Counted from the stretch's first letter, positions 34,563 to 43,551 are shown. The stretch is 64,000 nucleotides of DNA from Olsenella porci (GCF_009695875.1 NZ_VUNC01000002.1:1-64000); one strand, 5' to 3'. Notes: a model not told the origin generated them from the letters alone. Made by a program: numbers and translations.

Positions 34563-36038
34563 ATGGGCGATCCAACTTGGGACGTCGTCGTTGTCGGGGC
34601 GGGGGTGTGCGGCTGCGCCATAGCGCGCGAGCTCTCCCGGCTCCAGGCGAGCGTCCTCGTGGTGGAGGCACGCGAGGACGTGTGCTGCGGTACCTCCAAG
34701 GCAAACTCCGCCATCGTGCACGCAGGATTTGACGCGCCGACCGGCTCGCTCATGGCCAGGCTCAACGTGGAGGGCGCCTCCCTCTTCCCCCAGTTGTCGC
34801 GCGACCTCGACTTTGCCTACGAGCGAATTGGGTCGCTCGTGGTGTGCACCCGCGAGGAGGACCTCCCCGCCCTTCGGGCACTCCTTGAGCGGGGCAGGGC
34901 AAACGGCGTCCCCGAGCTCTCCATCGTGGGGAGGGACGACCTGGTGCGGATGGAGCCCAACGTGTCCGACGCAGCGGTTGCCGCGCTGTGGGCGCCCACG
35001 GGCGGCATCTGCGACCCCTTTGACCTCACCTGTGCCCTTGCGGAGAACGCCGCGGCAAACGGCGTGTCCTTCTCCCTCAACGAGCGCGTGACGGGACTCC
35101 ACAGGCTTCCCGACGACACCTGGGGGGTCTCGACCACGCGGGGCACAAGGGTCGCGCGGGTCGTGGTCAACGCTGCCGGGGTCCATGCCGACGAGGTGCA
35201 CGGCATGGCGTCGATTCAGCCCATGAAGATCGTTCCCAGGCGGGGGCAGTACGAGCTTCTCGACACCACCGCGGGGAACCACGTGCGGCATACGGTGTTC
35301 GCGCTTCCCACCAAGATGGGGAAGGGCGTGCTGGTGACGCCCACTGTCCATGGCAACCTGCTAGTGGGGCCCACGGCCGAGGACATCGAGGACAAGGATG
35401 GGACCCAGACCACCGCGGAGGGCCTTGCCAGGGTCCGTGAGGCGAGCATGCTTACGGTGCGCGACATTCCCTTCCGGGAGACGATCACGTCGTTCTCCGG
35501 CCTCAGGGCGCACCGTCCCGAGCACGAGTTTGCCATCGGCGAGGTGCCCGACGCGCCCGGGTTCGTGGACTGCGCCGGAATCGAGAGCCCCGGCCTCAGC
35601 GCCAGCCCCGCCATCGGCCGCATGGTCGCGGGGATCGTCCGCGACATCCTTGGCCTCTCGGAGCGGGAGGGATTCGTCGCTACCAGGAGGGGCTTCCCGC
35701 GTCTCGACCGGATCTCTCTTGAGGACTGGGACGAGCTCGTGCGCAAGGACCCCGCATACGGGCGCGTGGTGTGCCGTTGCTGCCGCGTGAGCGAGGCGCA
35801 GATACGGGACGCCTGCCGCAGGGTCCCTGGCGCGAGGAGCGTCGATGGCGTCAAGCGACGCGTGGGGGCGACCATGGGAAGGTGCCAGGGCGGCTTCTGC
35901 ACGCCCCGCATCATGCAGATCCTCTGCGAGGAGGTTCCAGACCTCGACTTGCTCGGCGTCTGCAAGTCGGGCCCGGGCTCGGAGCTCGCTGTCGCAAGGG
36001 ACAAGGACGGGATTGGGGGCGAGGCACATGAGGCCTGA
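34563..36038 (+). CDS. FAD-dependent oxidoreductase (GlpA/DAO type) with C-terminal BFD-like domain
   Basis: The 491-residue protein has an FAD-binding DAO domain (VVVGAGVCGCAIARELSR near residue 8) and a GlpA-like core (NAAGVHADEVH, RPRRGQYELLD-like VPRRGQYELLD, GLRAHRPEHEF, ESPGLSASPAIG). The last 90 residues carry a BFD-type [2Fe-2S] domain with VCRCC and GRCQGGFC. Together with the next two genes it forms the GlpA-like/NAD-FAD oxidoreductase/DUF1667 cluster found in many anaerobes, which is often labelled glycerol-3-phosphate dehydrogenase GlpABC-like. The substrate is not proven. ATG 34563 is chosen because AGGAGGGGG lies upstream; a GTG at 34554 is in frame. Confidence 0.88.
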   Translation: MGDPTWDVVVVGAGVCGCAIARELSRLQASVLVVEAREDVCCGTSKANSAIVHAGFDAPTGSLMARLNVEGASLFPQLSRDLDFAYERIGSLVVCTREEDLPALRALLERGRANGVPELSIVGRDDLVRMEPNVSDAAVAALWAPTGGICDPFDLTCALAENAAANGVSFSLNERVTGLHRLPDDTWGVSTTRGTRVARVVVNAAGVHADEVHGMASIQPMKIVPRRGQYELLDTTAGNHVRHTVFALPTKMGKGVLVTPTVHGNLLVGPTAEDIEDKDGTQTTAEGLARVREASMLTVRDIPFRETITSFSGLRAHRPEHEFAIGEVPDAPGFVDCAGIESPGLSASPAIGRMVAGIVRDILGLSEREGFVATRRGFPRLDRISLEDWDELVRKDPAYGRVVCRCCRVSEAQIRDACRRVPGARSVDGVKRRVGATMGRCQGGFCTPRIMQILCEEVPDLDLLGVCKSGPGSELAVARDKDGIGGEAHEA

Positions 36039-37317
36039 GGCGATTTCCAGGCTGGCAGACTACGACGTGGCGGTCGTCGGCGGGGGCTCAGCGGGGCTTT
36101 CCGCCGCCATCGCCGCGTACGATGCCGGAGCGACCCGCGTCCTGGTCCTGGAGCGCGACGTGCGGCTGGGCGGCATCCTCAATCAGTGCATCCACAACGG
36201 GTTTGGCCTGCACCGGTTTGGCGAGGAGCTGACCGGCCCCGAGTACGCCGCCCGCTATGAGAGGGCGCTGGGGGAGAGGCCCATCGACGTCATGACCCAG
36301 ACCACGGTCCTTAGGGTGGTCCCGGGCCAGGGCATCGTGGCGGTGAGTCCCGAGCACGGCGTGTTCCGCATCTGCTGCAAGGCGGTCGTTCTCGCCATGG
36401 GCTGCCGCGAGAGGCCTCGCGGCGCGCTCGACATCCCGGGCACGCGCCCAGCCGGCGTGTTCACCGCGGGAACCGCGCAGCACCTGGTCAACGTTGAGGG
36501 CGTCCTTCCCGGCAGGGAGGTCGTGATCCTGGGGTCTGGCGACATCGGACTGATCATGGCGCGTCGCCTCACGCTCGAGGGCGCGCACGTGCGGTGCGTG
36601 GCCGAGCTCATGCCCTACTCCGGGGGACTCAAGAGGAACATCGTGCAGTGCCTCGACGACTTTGGGATTCCCCTGCTCCTCTCCCATACCGTGGTGGGCG
36701 TGGAGGGCCAGGGGCGCGTCTCGGCCATTACCCTTGCCAAGGTCGACGACCGCCTCCGCCCCATACCGGGCACCGAGGAGCGCATCCCCTGCGACACGCT
36801 CCTCCTCTCTGTTGGACTGCTTCCCGAAAACGAGCTCTCGCGCGAGGCGGGCGTGAGGATCAATCCGGCCACCCGTGGTGCGTACGTGGACGACTCGCTC
36901 ATGACGAGCGTGCCCGGGGTTTTCGCCTGCGGCAACGTGCTGCACGTCCACGACCTGGTTGACTTTGTGAGCGAGGAGGCGGCACATGCCGGCGAGTGCG
37001 CGGCTCGCTACGCGATGGGTGATGGGTCCACGGACACTGGGGTCGCCGTTACGGTGGTAGCCGGTGATGGCGTTCGGTACACGGTGCCCAGCTCCCTCCA
37101 TCCCAGGACGATGCCCGAGGCGGTCACACTGCGCTTTCGCGTCACCGGCGTGCGGGAGCACTGCCGCCTGAGCGCCTACCTGGGCAACGAGCGCGTTTCG
37201 ACCAGGAGGCGCGACATCGTGGTCCCCGGCGAGATGCAGGAGCTCAAGGTGCGTGCGGAGCAGCTTGCCAGCGCCGGGGGAGACGAGCCGCTCACCGTCG
37301 TCGTGGAGGGGGCCTAG
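36028..37317 (+). CDS. NAD(P)/FAD-dependent oxidoreductase
   Basis: The 429-residue flavoprotein has two dinucleotide-binding motifs: VVGGGSAGLSAAIAAY near the start for FAD and ILGSGDIGLIMARR in the middle for NAD(P). GGILNQCIHNGFGL and MGCRERPRGALDIPG are characteristic of this family. It overlaps the upstream gene by 11 nt and is followed 1 bp later by DUF1667. The three proteins probably form one electron-transfer enzyme: NAD(P)H or quinone side, FAD side and Fe-S or metal-binding side. Assignment to a physiological substrate such as glycerol 3-phosphate is inference. Confidence 0.88.
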   Translation: MRPEAISRLADYDVAVVGGGSAGLSAAIAAYDAGATRVLVLERDVRLGGILNQCIHNGFGLHRFGEELTGPEYAARYERALGERPIDVMTQTTVLRVVPGQGIVAVSPEHGVFRICCKAVVLAMGCRERPRGALDIPGTRPAGVFTAGTAQHLVNVEGVLPGREVVILGSGDIGLIMARRLTLEGAHVRCVAELMPYSGGLKRNIVQCLDDFGIPLLLSHTVVGVEGQGRVSAITLAKVDDRLRPIPGTEERIPCDTLLLSVGLLPENELSREAGVRINPATRGAYVDDSLMTSVPGVFACGNVLHVHDLVDFVSEEAAHAGECAARYAMGDGSTDTGVAVTVVAGDGVRYTVPSSLHPRTMPEAVTLRFRVTGVREHCRLSAYLGNERVSTRRRDIVVPGEMQELKVRAEQLASAGGDEPLTVVVEGA

Positions 37318-37318
37318 G

Positions 37319-37681
37319 ATGGAACGCGAAACTCTCACTTGTATACGCTGCCCAAGGGGCTGCCAGGTCACCGTGAGCCTGGAAGGCGGCGAGGTCGTGG
37401 CGGTTGAGGGCAACTGCTGCCCGCGTGGGGAGGCCTACGCCCGCAAGGAGGTCACCGCACCCGAAAGGGTCGTGACCACAACCGTTCCCGTGGACGGCTC
37501 GACGGACTGGGCAGTGGTCTCGGTGAAGACCGCCGGCGATGTCCCCAAGCGCCTCGTCGAGTCCGTGGTGGCTGAGCTATCGGGGGTTAGGGCAGAGGCG
37601 CCCGTCCACATTGGAGACGTCGTCCTGCGCGATGTGTGCGGGACCGGCGTGGACGTGGTGGCCACGCGTGACGCAATCTAG
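37319..37681 (+). CDS. DUF1667 cysteine-rich protein
   Basis: This 120-residue protein begins ERETLTCIRCPRGCQVTVSL, with Cys8, Cys11 and Cys15 and a second pair at NCCPRGEAY (33-34). DUF1667 members carry such cysteines, are thought to bind a metal or Fe-S centre, and occur beside GlpA-like flavoproteins. The rest (VVTTTVPVDG; VPVHIGDVV-like PVHIGDVVLRDVCGTGVDVV) is the conserved C-terminal core. It is the last gene of its operon. Confidence 0.88.
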   Translation: MERETLTCIRCPRGCQVTVSLEGGEVVAVEGNCCPRGEAYARKEVTAPERVVTTTVPVDGSTDWAVVSVKTAGDVPKRLVESVVAELSGVRAEAPVHIGDVVLRDVCGTGVDVVATRDAI

Positions 37682-37774
37682 CGCCAGCCGTGAAAGATGC
37701 TGTCAACGCTGGGGAACAATTGGCTCGGTTGGTCGCCCGGGGTCCTCGGGCGACGAAAGAGGGGAGGCTCCATA

Positions 37775-38587
37775 ATGGCGGACGAAACCGAGACCAACGT
37801 CGCACCGGTCGTGAACAAGCAGGCGCCCATCTTCGAGGCGAGGCTCAGGCACAAGATACTGAGGATGCCCCAGGCAGCATGGGACGCCAGCGGCATCGTC
37901 ATCTTTGGTCGCAAGATCCGCACCCTCGTGTACACCACCGACCTCGCCGTGATCAAGAACTGCAACGCGGACGCGGTCTTCGCCGTGTACCCGTTCACCC
38001 CGCAGCAGTCCATCAGCGACGCGATCATCAGCGCCTCGAGCATCCCCGTGTTCTGCGGCGTCGGTGGCGGAACCACCCGCGGCGTCAGGACCGTGACCCT
38101 TGCCCACGACGTGGAGTGCCAGGGTGCCATGGGCGTGGTCCTCAACTCGCCCGTCTCCAACGTCAACCTTGCCGCTGTGTCGCGTGCCGTGGACATTCCC
38201 ACGGTCATCACGGTAGTGAGTGAGGACACCGACATCGAGGCGCGCCTTCAGGCAGGCGCCGCGATCATAAACGTGGCGGGGGGTGCCAACACGGCCTCGA
38301 TCGTAAGGCACATCCGCGAGAGCTTCCCCAACGTACCCATCATCGCTTCCGCCGGAAGGACCGAGGAGTCCTGCGCCGCCACGGTCGAGGCGGGAGCCAA
38401 CGCCGTGACGTTCACCCCGCCCTCGACGGCGGAGCTCTTCTCCCAGATGATGCGCCAGTACCGCGAGACGCCGGCCCCCGCGCAGAAGGAGCAGACCGTG
38501 GCAGACGTGCTTCGAGCCGCGGGCTTCGCGCGCAGGCCGGGGAGGGGCGACTCCGACCCCACCGCGCAGATGCCTCCCGCAGAGTAG
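37775..38587 (+). CDS. Predicted TIM-barrel (IMPDH/thiazole-synthase-like) protein
   Basis: This 270-residue protein has alternating strand-helix units and ends with a typical phosphate-binding half-barrel: GAAIINVAGGANTASIVRHI, then VPIIASAGRTEESCAATVEA and GANAVTFTPPS. Upstream are NADAVFAVYPFTPQQSISDA and GVGGGTTRGVRT. I cannot name the reaction. The N-terminus (about 20 residues) is polar. GGGGAGG lies upstream of the ATG at 37775. A strong hairpin follows the stop. Its place after the DUF1667 operon with a 93-bp gap suggests its own expression. Confidence 0.65.
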   Translation: MADETETNVAPVVNKQAPIFEARLRHKILRMPQAAWDASGIVIFGRKIRTLVYTTDLAVIKNCNADAVFAVYPFTPQQSISDAIISASSIPVFCGVGGGTTRGVRTVTLAHDVECQGAMGVVLNSPVSNVNLAAVSRAVDIPTVITVVSEDTDIEARLQAGAAIINVAGGANTASIVRHIRESFPNVPIIASAGRTEESCAATVEAGANAVTFTPPSTAELFSQMMRQYRETPAPAQKEQTVADVLRAAGFARRPGRGDSDPTAQMPPAE

Positions 38588-38616
38588 GTTTTGGCGCTGC
38601 GGGACAGCGATTTCTC

Positions 38617-38655
38617 AGGCCAACGCCTCTGGCAATCTGGGGCGTTGGCCTGGTT
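38617..38655 (+). terminator. Terminator after the TIM-barrel gene
   Basis: Arms AGGCCAACGCC (38617-38627) and GGCGTTGGCCT (38641-38651) are exact reverse complements around a 13-nt loop, 30 bp past the stop. The following sequence GGTTCGTTC is only weakly T-rich. Confidence 0.65.
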
Positions 38656-38788
38656 CGTTCGGTCGGCCGCATCGGGGACGCCATCTTCAAAGACCACAGG
38701 TTCGAAGCTTCAACTTTCGTGACGGGATTTCGATAGTCATTGAGCAGATGGGGGTCGTTTCTCGTCATGGGGAAAGAACGCCCCTACA

Positions 38789-38898
38789 TGCTTAACGTTT
38801 CCCAGCCTCTTGTGGGTTTCCGCCATCCAGCTAACAAGGGGGTCAGAGGGGCTAAGCGATCGGGGGTAATTCTGCACGAGGGCTAGCGCTGTTAAGCA
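38789..38898. repeat. Inverted repeat array, cluster 3 (1 forward + 2 reverse copies)
   Basis: A forward copy starts at 38789 (TGCTTA-ACGTTT-CCCA-G-CCTC-TTG then TGGG), and reverse copies end at 38858 and 38898 (pitch 40 bp). The inner opposed pair spans 70 bp. The position one pitch upstream (38748) ends in CATGGGG but has lost the TGCTTA start, so a fourth copy may have decayed. Confidence 0.78.
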
Positions 38899-39157
38899 CG
38901 CGCGCCGCCCCGTTAATGCCGGCGATGCTCGCCGCAGCAAACGTTCTTGCAGGTGACGTGCAGCCTTGGCCTTCTCGTCTGAGGGAGGCAAAAGCGCGCA
39001 AAGCGCAAACCCCAGGACTCCCGCCATTTCCCCATTCTCCTCCATGCCCTTCAAAGTAGGCGCGCATACAATAGCTGCGGGTAGAGAGTCGTTCCGGCGC
39101 AATGCCGCAACTCTTGCCCATTTACTCCAACCCTTTTGGACTCTTATGTGTGAAAGA

Positions 39158-39187
39158 CAGGTACCTGGCCATCGATTCAGGCACCTG
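39158..39187. promoter_or_regulatory. Two 10-bp palindromes spaced 20 bp (candidate operator)
   Basis: CAGGTACCTG (39158-39167) and CAGGCACCTG (39178-39187) start exactly 20 bp apart, two helical turns, about 70-100 bp before the LTA-synthase-type start. The spacing suggests two dimers of one regulator on the same face. The regulator is unknown. Confidence 0.45.
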
Positions 39188-39256
39188 CCTTGTGTTTGCC
39201 TGTAGAATGCTCTGTTGTTTTGCCTGTCCAAGTGACAAATGGGGGAACTTCCAAAG

Positions 39257-41464
39257 ATGTCCGACATGACTACCGCCATCGCGTCCGGCCTGCTGGGCCT
39301 AGCGTCCGCCGCCTTGTGCGTGCTCCTCGTCTTTGCTCGAACCAAGGGCGTTTGGCCCTTCGCCAACGGGGGAGAGGAGAGACCATCCGGCGGCACGATC
39401 GCCTACGTCGGCTTCAACGTGTTCGTTGCCGTGGTGGTCGCGATCATCGGCTTCCTCCGGCTTGACCTTGCGCCCATCTGGGAGGTCGCCATCGTGGCGG
39501 TCCTTCTCGTCCTCTTCTCCTACCTCGAGCTGCTCAGGGGCGGCTTCCTCGCCTCCCTCTCGGGCAGGTTTGGGAAGGCGGGCACGGTCATCAAGAACAT
39601 TATCGCTTTCCTGGGCGCCGCCTTCCTGGGCATGTGCGCGCTCGAGCTCCCCTGGAACAGGTACTTCCCGTTCTTCCCGCCCAACACCTTCGCCATCGAG
39701 TTCGTCCTCATCTGCCTGGCGCTCCTCGCCCTCGTCTTCATCGTCCAGCGCCATGGAGGTGCTGCGGTTGGTGGCGTCCTCGCCCTGTTCCTCATCGGCA
39801 TGGCCCAGTTCTTCGTGAGGGAGTTCAAGGGAACCGCGCTCCTGCCCTCCGACGTCCTTGCGGCGGGAACCGCCGCCGAAGTCGCAGGTGGCTACACCTA
39901 CACGGTCACGGACATGTGCCTGTGGGGTCTGCTGTGCGTTGCGGGGGCTGCCCTGCTCCTCTCGCTCATCGTTCCCTCGGCGTGGCGTGAGGACAATCCG
40001 GCGCAGGACACCGACCCCTCTGGCGAGGACAGCGATGCCAAGTCCAAGGCAGGCCGGGGGGGCGCCCGTCGCGTCCTTCTCAACCTGCTCGTTGCCGCCG
40101 TCTCCGTCGGAGCAATCGCGCTCCTGGTCCTGGTCCCCTCGTGGAGGGACGACCTGGGCGTGACGTTTGGCAACTACTGGTTTGCCATGGACTACTATGA
40201 CCAGCAGGGCTTCCTCCCCGGCTTCATCACCGCCGCTCGCGACCTGCCCATCAAGAAGCCCGAGGGCTACTCGGACTCCTCGGCAGAGAAGGCCGAGGAG
40301 CAGCTCGCCGGCGAGTACGACGCGAGCGACTCCGCCAAGACCTACGCCGAGGCTGCGGCGCAGTTCAGCTCCACCAAGCCCACCGTCATCGTGGTCATGA
40401 ACGAGAGCTTCTCCGACCTTGCCACCGACTACGACGGGCTGGGCATCGGCTACACAGGCCCCCAGTTCCTCCAGACCGGCATGACCGACTCCCTGTCGCA
40501 GGGGAGCCTGGCCGTCTCGGTCATCGGCGGTGGCACCTGCAACACCGAGTTCGAGGCAAACACCGGAAACTCCATGGCCTTCATCGGCGACGGAAAGTAC
40601 CCCTACATGCTCTATGACCTCTCGGACGTGGACTCGCTCGCCAAGAAGTTCAAGGCGCTGGGGTACGACACCACCGCAATCCACCCCAACAACGGGGCAA
40701 ACTGGAAGCGCAACCGCGTGTATCCCGAGCTCGGTTTTGACAACTTCCTCACGATCGATGACTTCCAGGGTGCCGAGGTCTACCACAACGGCGTCTCGGA
40801 CCAGGAGACCTACAAGAAGATCCTGGAGCTCCTGCAGACCGACGACAACCCCCAGTACATCCTCGATGTCACGATGCAAAACCACAGCGGCTACGAGACC
40901 AATAACATCCCCGCAAGCGACCTCGTGGACTACGAGGTGCCCGGCGTCGACTCCGAGACCAACTCCAAGCTCTCCGAGTACCTGGCCTGCATCCAGAAGA
41001 GCGACGAGGCGCTGCAGTACTTCGTGACCGAGCTTCGCAAGCTCAACAAGCCCGTGGTGCTGCTGTTCTTTGGCGACCACCAACCCGAGTTCACCCCCAC
41101 GCTCCAGAAGGCGCTCTATCCCGACGAGGACGACCTCTCCGCAATGGAACGCACGCACCAGACCTCCTACGTGCTGTGGGCCAACTACGACGTGGCGGGC
41201 AACTCTCAGACGGCCGAGACGGACAACATCTCGCCTAACTACCTTGCCGCCAAGCTCTCGAGCGTCATCGGCGCGCCGCTCACCACGTACCAGAAGGCGA
41301 GCCTCCAGCTTCGAACCACCTTCCCCGCGGTCAACATCTACGGGTACCGCGACTCCAGCGGAACCTGGCATTCGCTCTACCAGGACGATGGGACAACGCT
41401 CGCGGAGGATCTCAACGAGATGAGTTCGATCCAGTACTACAACTTCGCCCAGAAGGTGGAGTAG
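39257..41464 (+). CDS. LTA-synthase-type membrane sulfatase-fold phosphotransferase
   Basis: This 735-residue protein has about six membrane helices (residues 5-310) and an extracellular sulfatase-like domain (about 370-735), as in lipoteichoic-acid synthases and phosphoglycerol transferases. The metal/nucleophile motif GGTCNTEFE has the likely catalytic Thr427. VVMNESFSD and FFGDHQPE supply further metal ligands. HPNNGANWKRNRVYPELGFD matches the substrate loop of this group. ATG 39257 (GGGGGAA about 9 nt upstream) is preferred to ATG 39239. It probably builds a polyglycerol-phosphate-type or related wall polymer. Neighbouring phosphatidyltransferase and carboxypeptidase genes agree with an envelope role. 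Confidence 0.88.
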   Translation: MSDMTTAIASGLLGLASAALCVLLVFARTKGVWPFANGGEERPSGGTIAYVGFNVFVAVVVAIIGFLRLDLAPIWEVAIVAVLLVLFSYLELLRGGFLASLSGRFGKAGTVIKNIIAFLGAAFLGMCALELPWNRYFPFFPPNTFAIEFVLICLALLALVFIVQRHGGAAVGGVLALFLIGMAQFFVREFKGTALLPSDVLAAGTAAEVAGGYTYTVTDMCLWGLLCVAGAALLLSLIVPSAWREDNPAQDTDPSGEDSDAKSKAGRGGARRVLLNLLVAAVSVGAIALLVLVPSWRDDLGVTFGNYWFAMDYYDQQGFLPGFITAARDLPIKKPEGYSDSSAEKAEEQLAGEYDASDSAKTYAEAAAQFSSTKPTVIVVMNESFSDLATDYDGLGIGYTGPQFLQTGMTDSLSQGSLAVSVIGGGTCNTEFEANTGNSMAFIGDGKYPYMLYDLSDVDSLAKKFKALGYDTTAIHPNNGANWKRNRVYPELGFDNFLTIDDFQGAEVYHNGVSDQETYKKILELLQTDDNPQYILDVTMQNHSGYETNNIPASDLVDYEVPGVDSETNSKLSEYLACIQKSDEALQYFVTELRKLNKPVVLLFFGDHQPEFTPTLQKALYPDEDDLSAMERTHQTSYVLWANYDVAGNSQTAETDNISPNYLAAKLSSVIGAPLTTYQKASLQLRTTFPAVNIYGYRDSSGTWHSLYQDDGTTLAEDLNEMSSIQYYNFAQKVE

Positions 41465-41587
41465 CCCCACACGCCCCGGGATAACGGACCCGAGGCAAGG
41501 GGTTCTCCCCTACGTTCGAAGCCTTTGTGTGCCGTCTCGCTATTGCGGTACTATCAGATGGCTTTCACTACAGGCACTTGCGGTGAT

Positions 41588-42367
41588 ATGGGAGTTCCAT
41601 TGGCCGAGACCAAGGAAAAGATCAAGAGGCAGGGCAAGAACCTCGCCGACCATGATGCTGCCGTGGCCCAGGCCGCGGGAACGACCACGGATCCCGTCGG
41701 GACCCCCAACAACCCCTCCAACCAGGTGCTCACCGTCGCCAACTGCATCACGCTCTGCCGGTTCGTGCTCACTGTCGCCTTCCTCGTCCAGTTCGTAAAC
41801 GGCGGGAACAGGGCGGTCGCCCTCAGCTGCTACGCCATCGCCGCCGTCACCGACTTCCTCGATGGTCAGGTGGCAAGACGAACCCAGACCGTGAGCTGGG
41901 TCGGCAAGATCATGGACCCGATCATGGACCGCGTGCTGCTCTTTACGGGCGTGCTCGGCCTGATGATCACGGGGGAGCTCCCCATCTGGGTCGCCGTGTT
42001 CGTGATCGGTCGCGACGTGGTCCTGTTCCTGGGCGAGCTCAGGCTCCAGCGCTACCGTACCCGCCCCGTCGACGTGATCTACATCGGCAAGGTGGCCACC
42101 GCACTGCTCATGACGGGCTTCTGCGACCTGCTCCTGTCCGTTCCCCAGATTCCCGCGCTCCACCTGGTCCACGTGGCGTGGCTCCCGGGGTTCAACGACG
42201 TGGGGGCGGCGCTGGGCATCTACTTCGTGTACGCGGGAGTCGTGTGCTCGTTCATCACGGCCGTGCGGTACTTCCAGATCGGCTTCGCCATCAAGCACGA
42301 GGTTCTCGCGGAGCGCGCCAAGGCAGCCCAGGAGGGCGATTCGGAGGACTCTGGGAGCGTGAGGTAG
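41588..42367 (+). CDS. pgsA: CDP-alcohol phosphatidyltransferase (PgsA-like)
   Basis: This enzyme class moves a phosphatidyl group from CDP-diacylglycerol to an alcohol, most often glycerol 3-phosphate (PgsA). The signature D-G-x2-A-R-x8-G-x3-D-x3-D is seen as FLDGQVARRTQTVSW then GKIMDPIMDR. Six membrane helices follow the first 45 soluble residues, which is an unusually long N-terminal tail (LAETKEKIKRQGKNLADHD). The start is uncertain: ATG 41588 is used, but ATG 41558 and TTG 41525 are in frame. Phosphatidylglycerol made here would feed the LTA-type synthase just upstream. The gap to the next gene is 1 bp. Confidence 0.82.
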   Translation: MGVPLAETKEKIKRQGKNLADHDAAVAQAAGTTTDPVGTPNNPSNQVLTVANCITLCRFVLTVAFLVQFVNGGNRAVALSCYAIAAVTDFLDGQVARRTQTVSWVGKIMDPIMDRVLLFTGVLGLMITGELPIWVAVFVIGRDVVLFLGELRLQRYRTRPVDVIYIGKVATALLMTGFCDLLLSVPQIPALHLVHVAWLPGFNDVGAALGIYFVYAGVVCSFITAVRYFQIGFAIKHEVLAERAKAAQEGDSEDSGSVR

Positions 42368-42368
42368 C

Positions 42369-43538
42369 GTGCGCGCCCCCATGCGTCGCCTTGCCTTCGC
42401 CCTCGCGACTCTCGCCCTTTCCGCACTGGCGCTCGTCTGCTCCCCGTCCCTCGCACTCGCAGCCACGGGCGCCGCCGCACCCACGCTCTCCGAGGCTCAG
42501 GCCTACTGCGTCATGGACCAGGGCGGGAACGTGCTGAGCGAGAGCAACGCCTACGCCGAGATGCCCATGGCGTCCATAACCAAGATCATGACCGCCATCG
42601 TCGCGCTCGACTCGGGCAAGTCGATGGACGATACCTGCACCATCACCGAGGAGGACTTCGAAGCGGGGGCTCAGCTGGTGGGCTACACCAGCACCGACAC
42701 ACCCAGCTTCTACGACCTCATGATGTCGATGCTCGTCTACTCCGGAAACGACGCGGCCGACAACGTCGCCATCAACGTCGCCGGGAGCGTCGACGCCTTC
42801 GTTGAGCTTATGAACAAGAAGGCGCAGGAGCTGGGGCTCACGCACACACACTTTGCCAACCCCTCCGGCCTCGAGGCGGACGGGCACTATTCCTGCGCGC
42901 ATGACCTTGCCGTCCTGGGACGCTACGCGCTCGAGAACTACCCCTTCATTGCGCAGGCGGTCATGACGCGCAGCTACACCGTCACGGCGGGTGGCGCATC
43001 CGTAACCCTGCACTCCACCGACGACCTCATGGACACCTACGTGGGACTGTGCGGCATCAAGACCGGCAAGGTCGAGTTTGGCACCAGCTTCCTGGGCTCC
43101 GCCAAGCGTTGGGGCGTCCAGCTCTTCACCTGCGTCCTGGGGTGCTCCACCAACGACGGCAGGTTCAAGGACACCGAGACCCTCATGGACTGGGCGTTCG
43201 ACACCTACCTCAACCACGTGAGCTTTGTTCGCAGGGGACAGGTCATCCGCGTCGCCAACTGCTCCACCAGCTTCTTTGGCAAGCTGCTCGTGAGCAGCAC
43301 GGCCAACGCGAATGGTCGCTCGTATCCCAAGGCGGACATCTCGTACACCACTAACCTGTTCAACGCCAACAACCTCGTGGACCCCGGCGGGGCCTACGGC
43401 ATGGCGGAGTGGACGCAGGATGGCAGGAGGGTCTGCAGCACCACCTACGTGGCAGGCACGCGGCTCTACCGGATTCCGGCGTTCAACATCTTCGAGCTGC
43501 CGCTGTTCTACACGATCCCGCAGGGCGACGCGGCGTAG
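42369..43538 (+). CDS. D-alanyl-D-alanine carboxypeptidase (peptidase S11)
   Basis: This penicillin-binding enzyme trims the terminal D-Ala of the peptidoglycan stem. An N-terminal signal peptide (FALATLALSALALVCSPSLA) precedes the transpeptidase-like domain. The three active-site motifs are intact: SITK (SxxK), YSGN (SxN) and IKTGKVEFG (KTG). The 389-residue length fits the DacA/DacF group. A C-terminal segment after about 300 may be a beta-rich domain; there is no clear C-terminal amphipathic anchor. The GTG at 42369 overlaps the downstream part of a GAGG site; ATG 42381 is an alternative. Confidence 0.92.
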   Translation: MRAPMRRLAFALATLALSALALVCSPSLALAATGAAAPTLSEAQAYCVMDQGGNVLSESNAYAEMPMASITKIMTAIVALDSGKSMDDTCTITEEDFEAGAQLVGYTSTDTPSFYDLMMSMLVYSGNDAADNVAINVAGSVDAFVELMNKKAQELGLTHTHFANPSGLEADGHYSCAHDLAVLGRYALENYPFIAQAVMTRSYTVTAGGASVTLHSTDDLMDTYVGLCGIKTGKVEFGTSFLGSAKRWGVQLFTCVLGCSTNDGRFKDTETLMDWAFDTYLNHVSFVRRGQVIRVANCSTSFFGKLLVSSTANANGRSYPKADISYTTNLFNANNLVDPGGAYGMAEWTQDGRRVCSTTYVAGTRLYRIPAFNIFELPLFYTIPQGDAA

Positions 43539-43551
43539 GGGAGGACCCGCA

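Larger units (their letters stand above)
38588..39256. other. Long gene-free spacer carrying repeat cluster 3
   Basis: These 669 bases hold no convincing gene. They contain the terminator above, repeat cluster 3 (38789-38898) and two tandem 10-bp palindromes at 39158-39187. The LTA-synthase-type gene starts at the right end. Confidence 0.6.

Noticed and set aside
39299-41470. 723-codon minus-strand open frame opposite the LTA-type synthase
   Set aside because: Third-position GC bias of the real gene creates the open frame; low-complexity Gly/Asp/Glu composition and no motifs.
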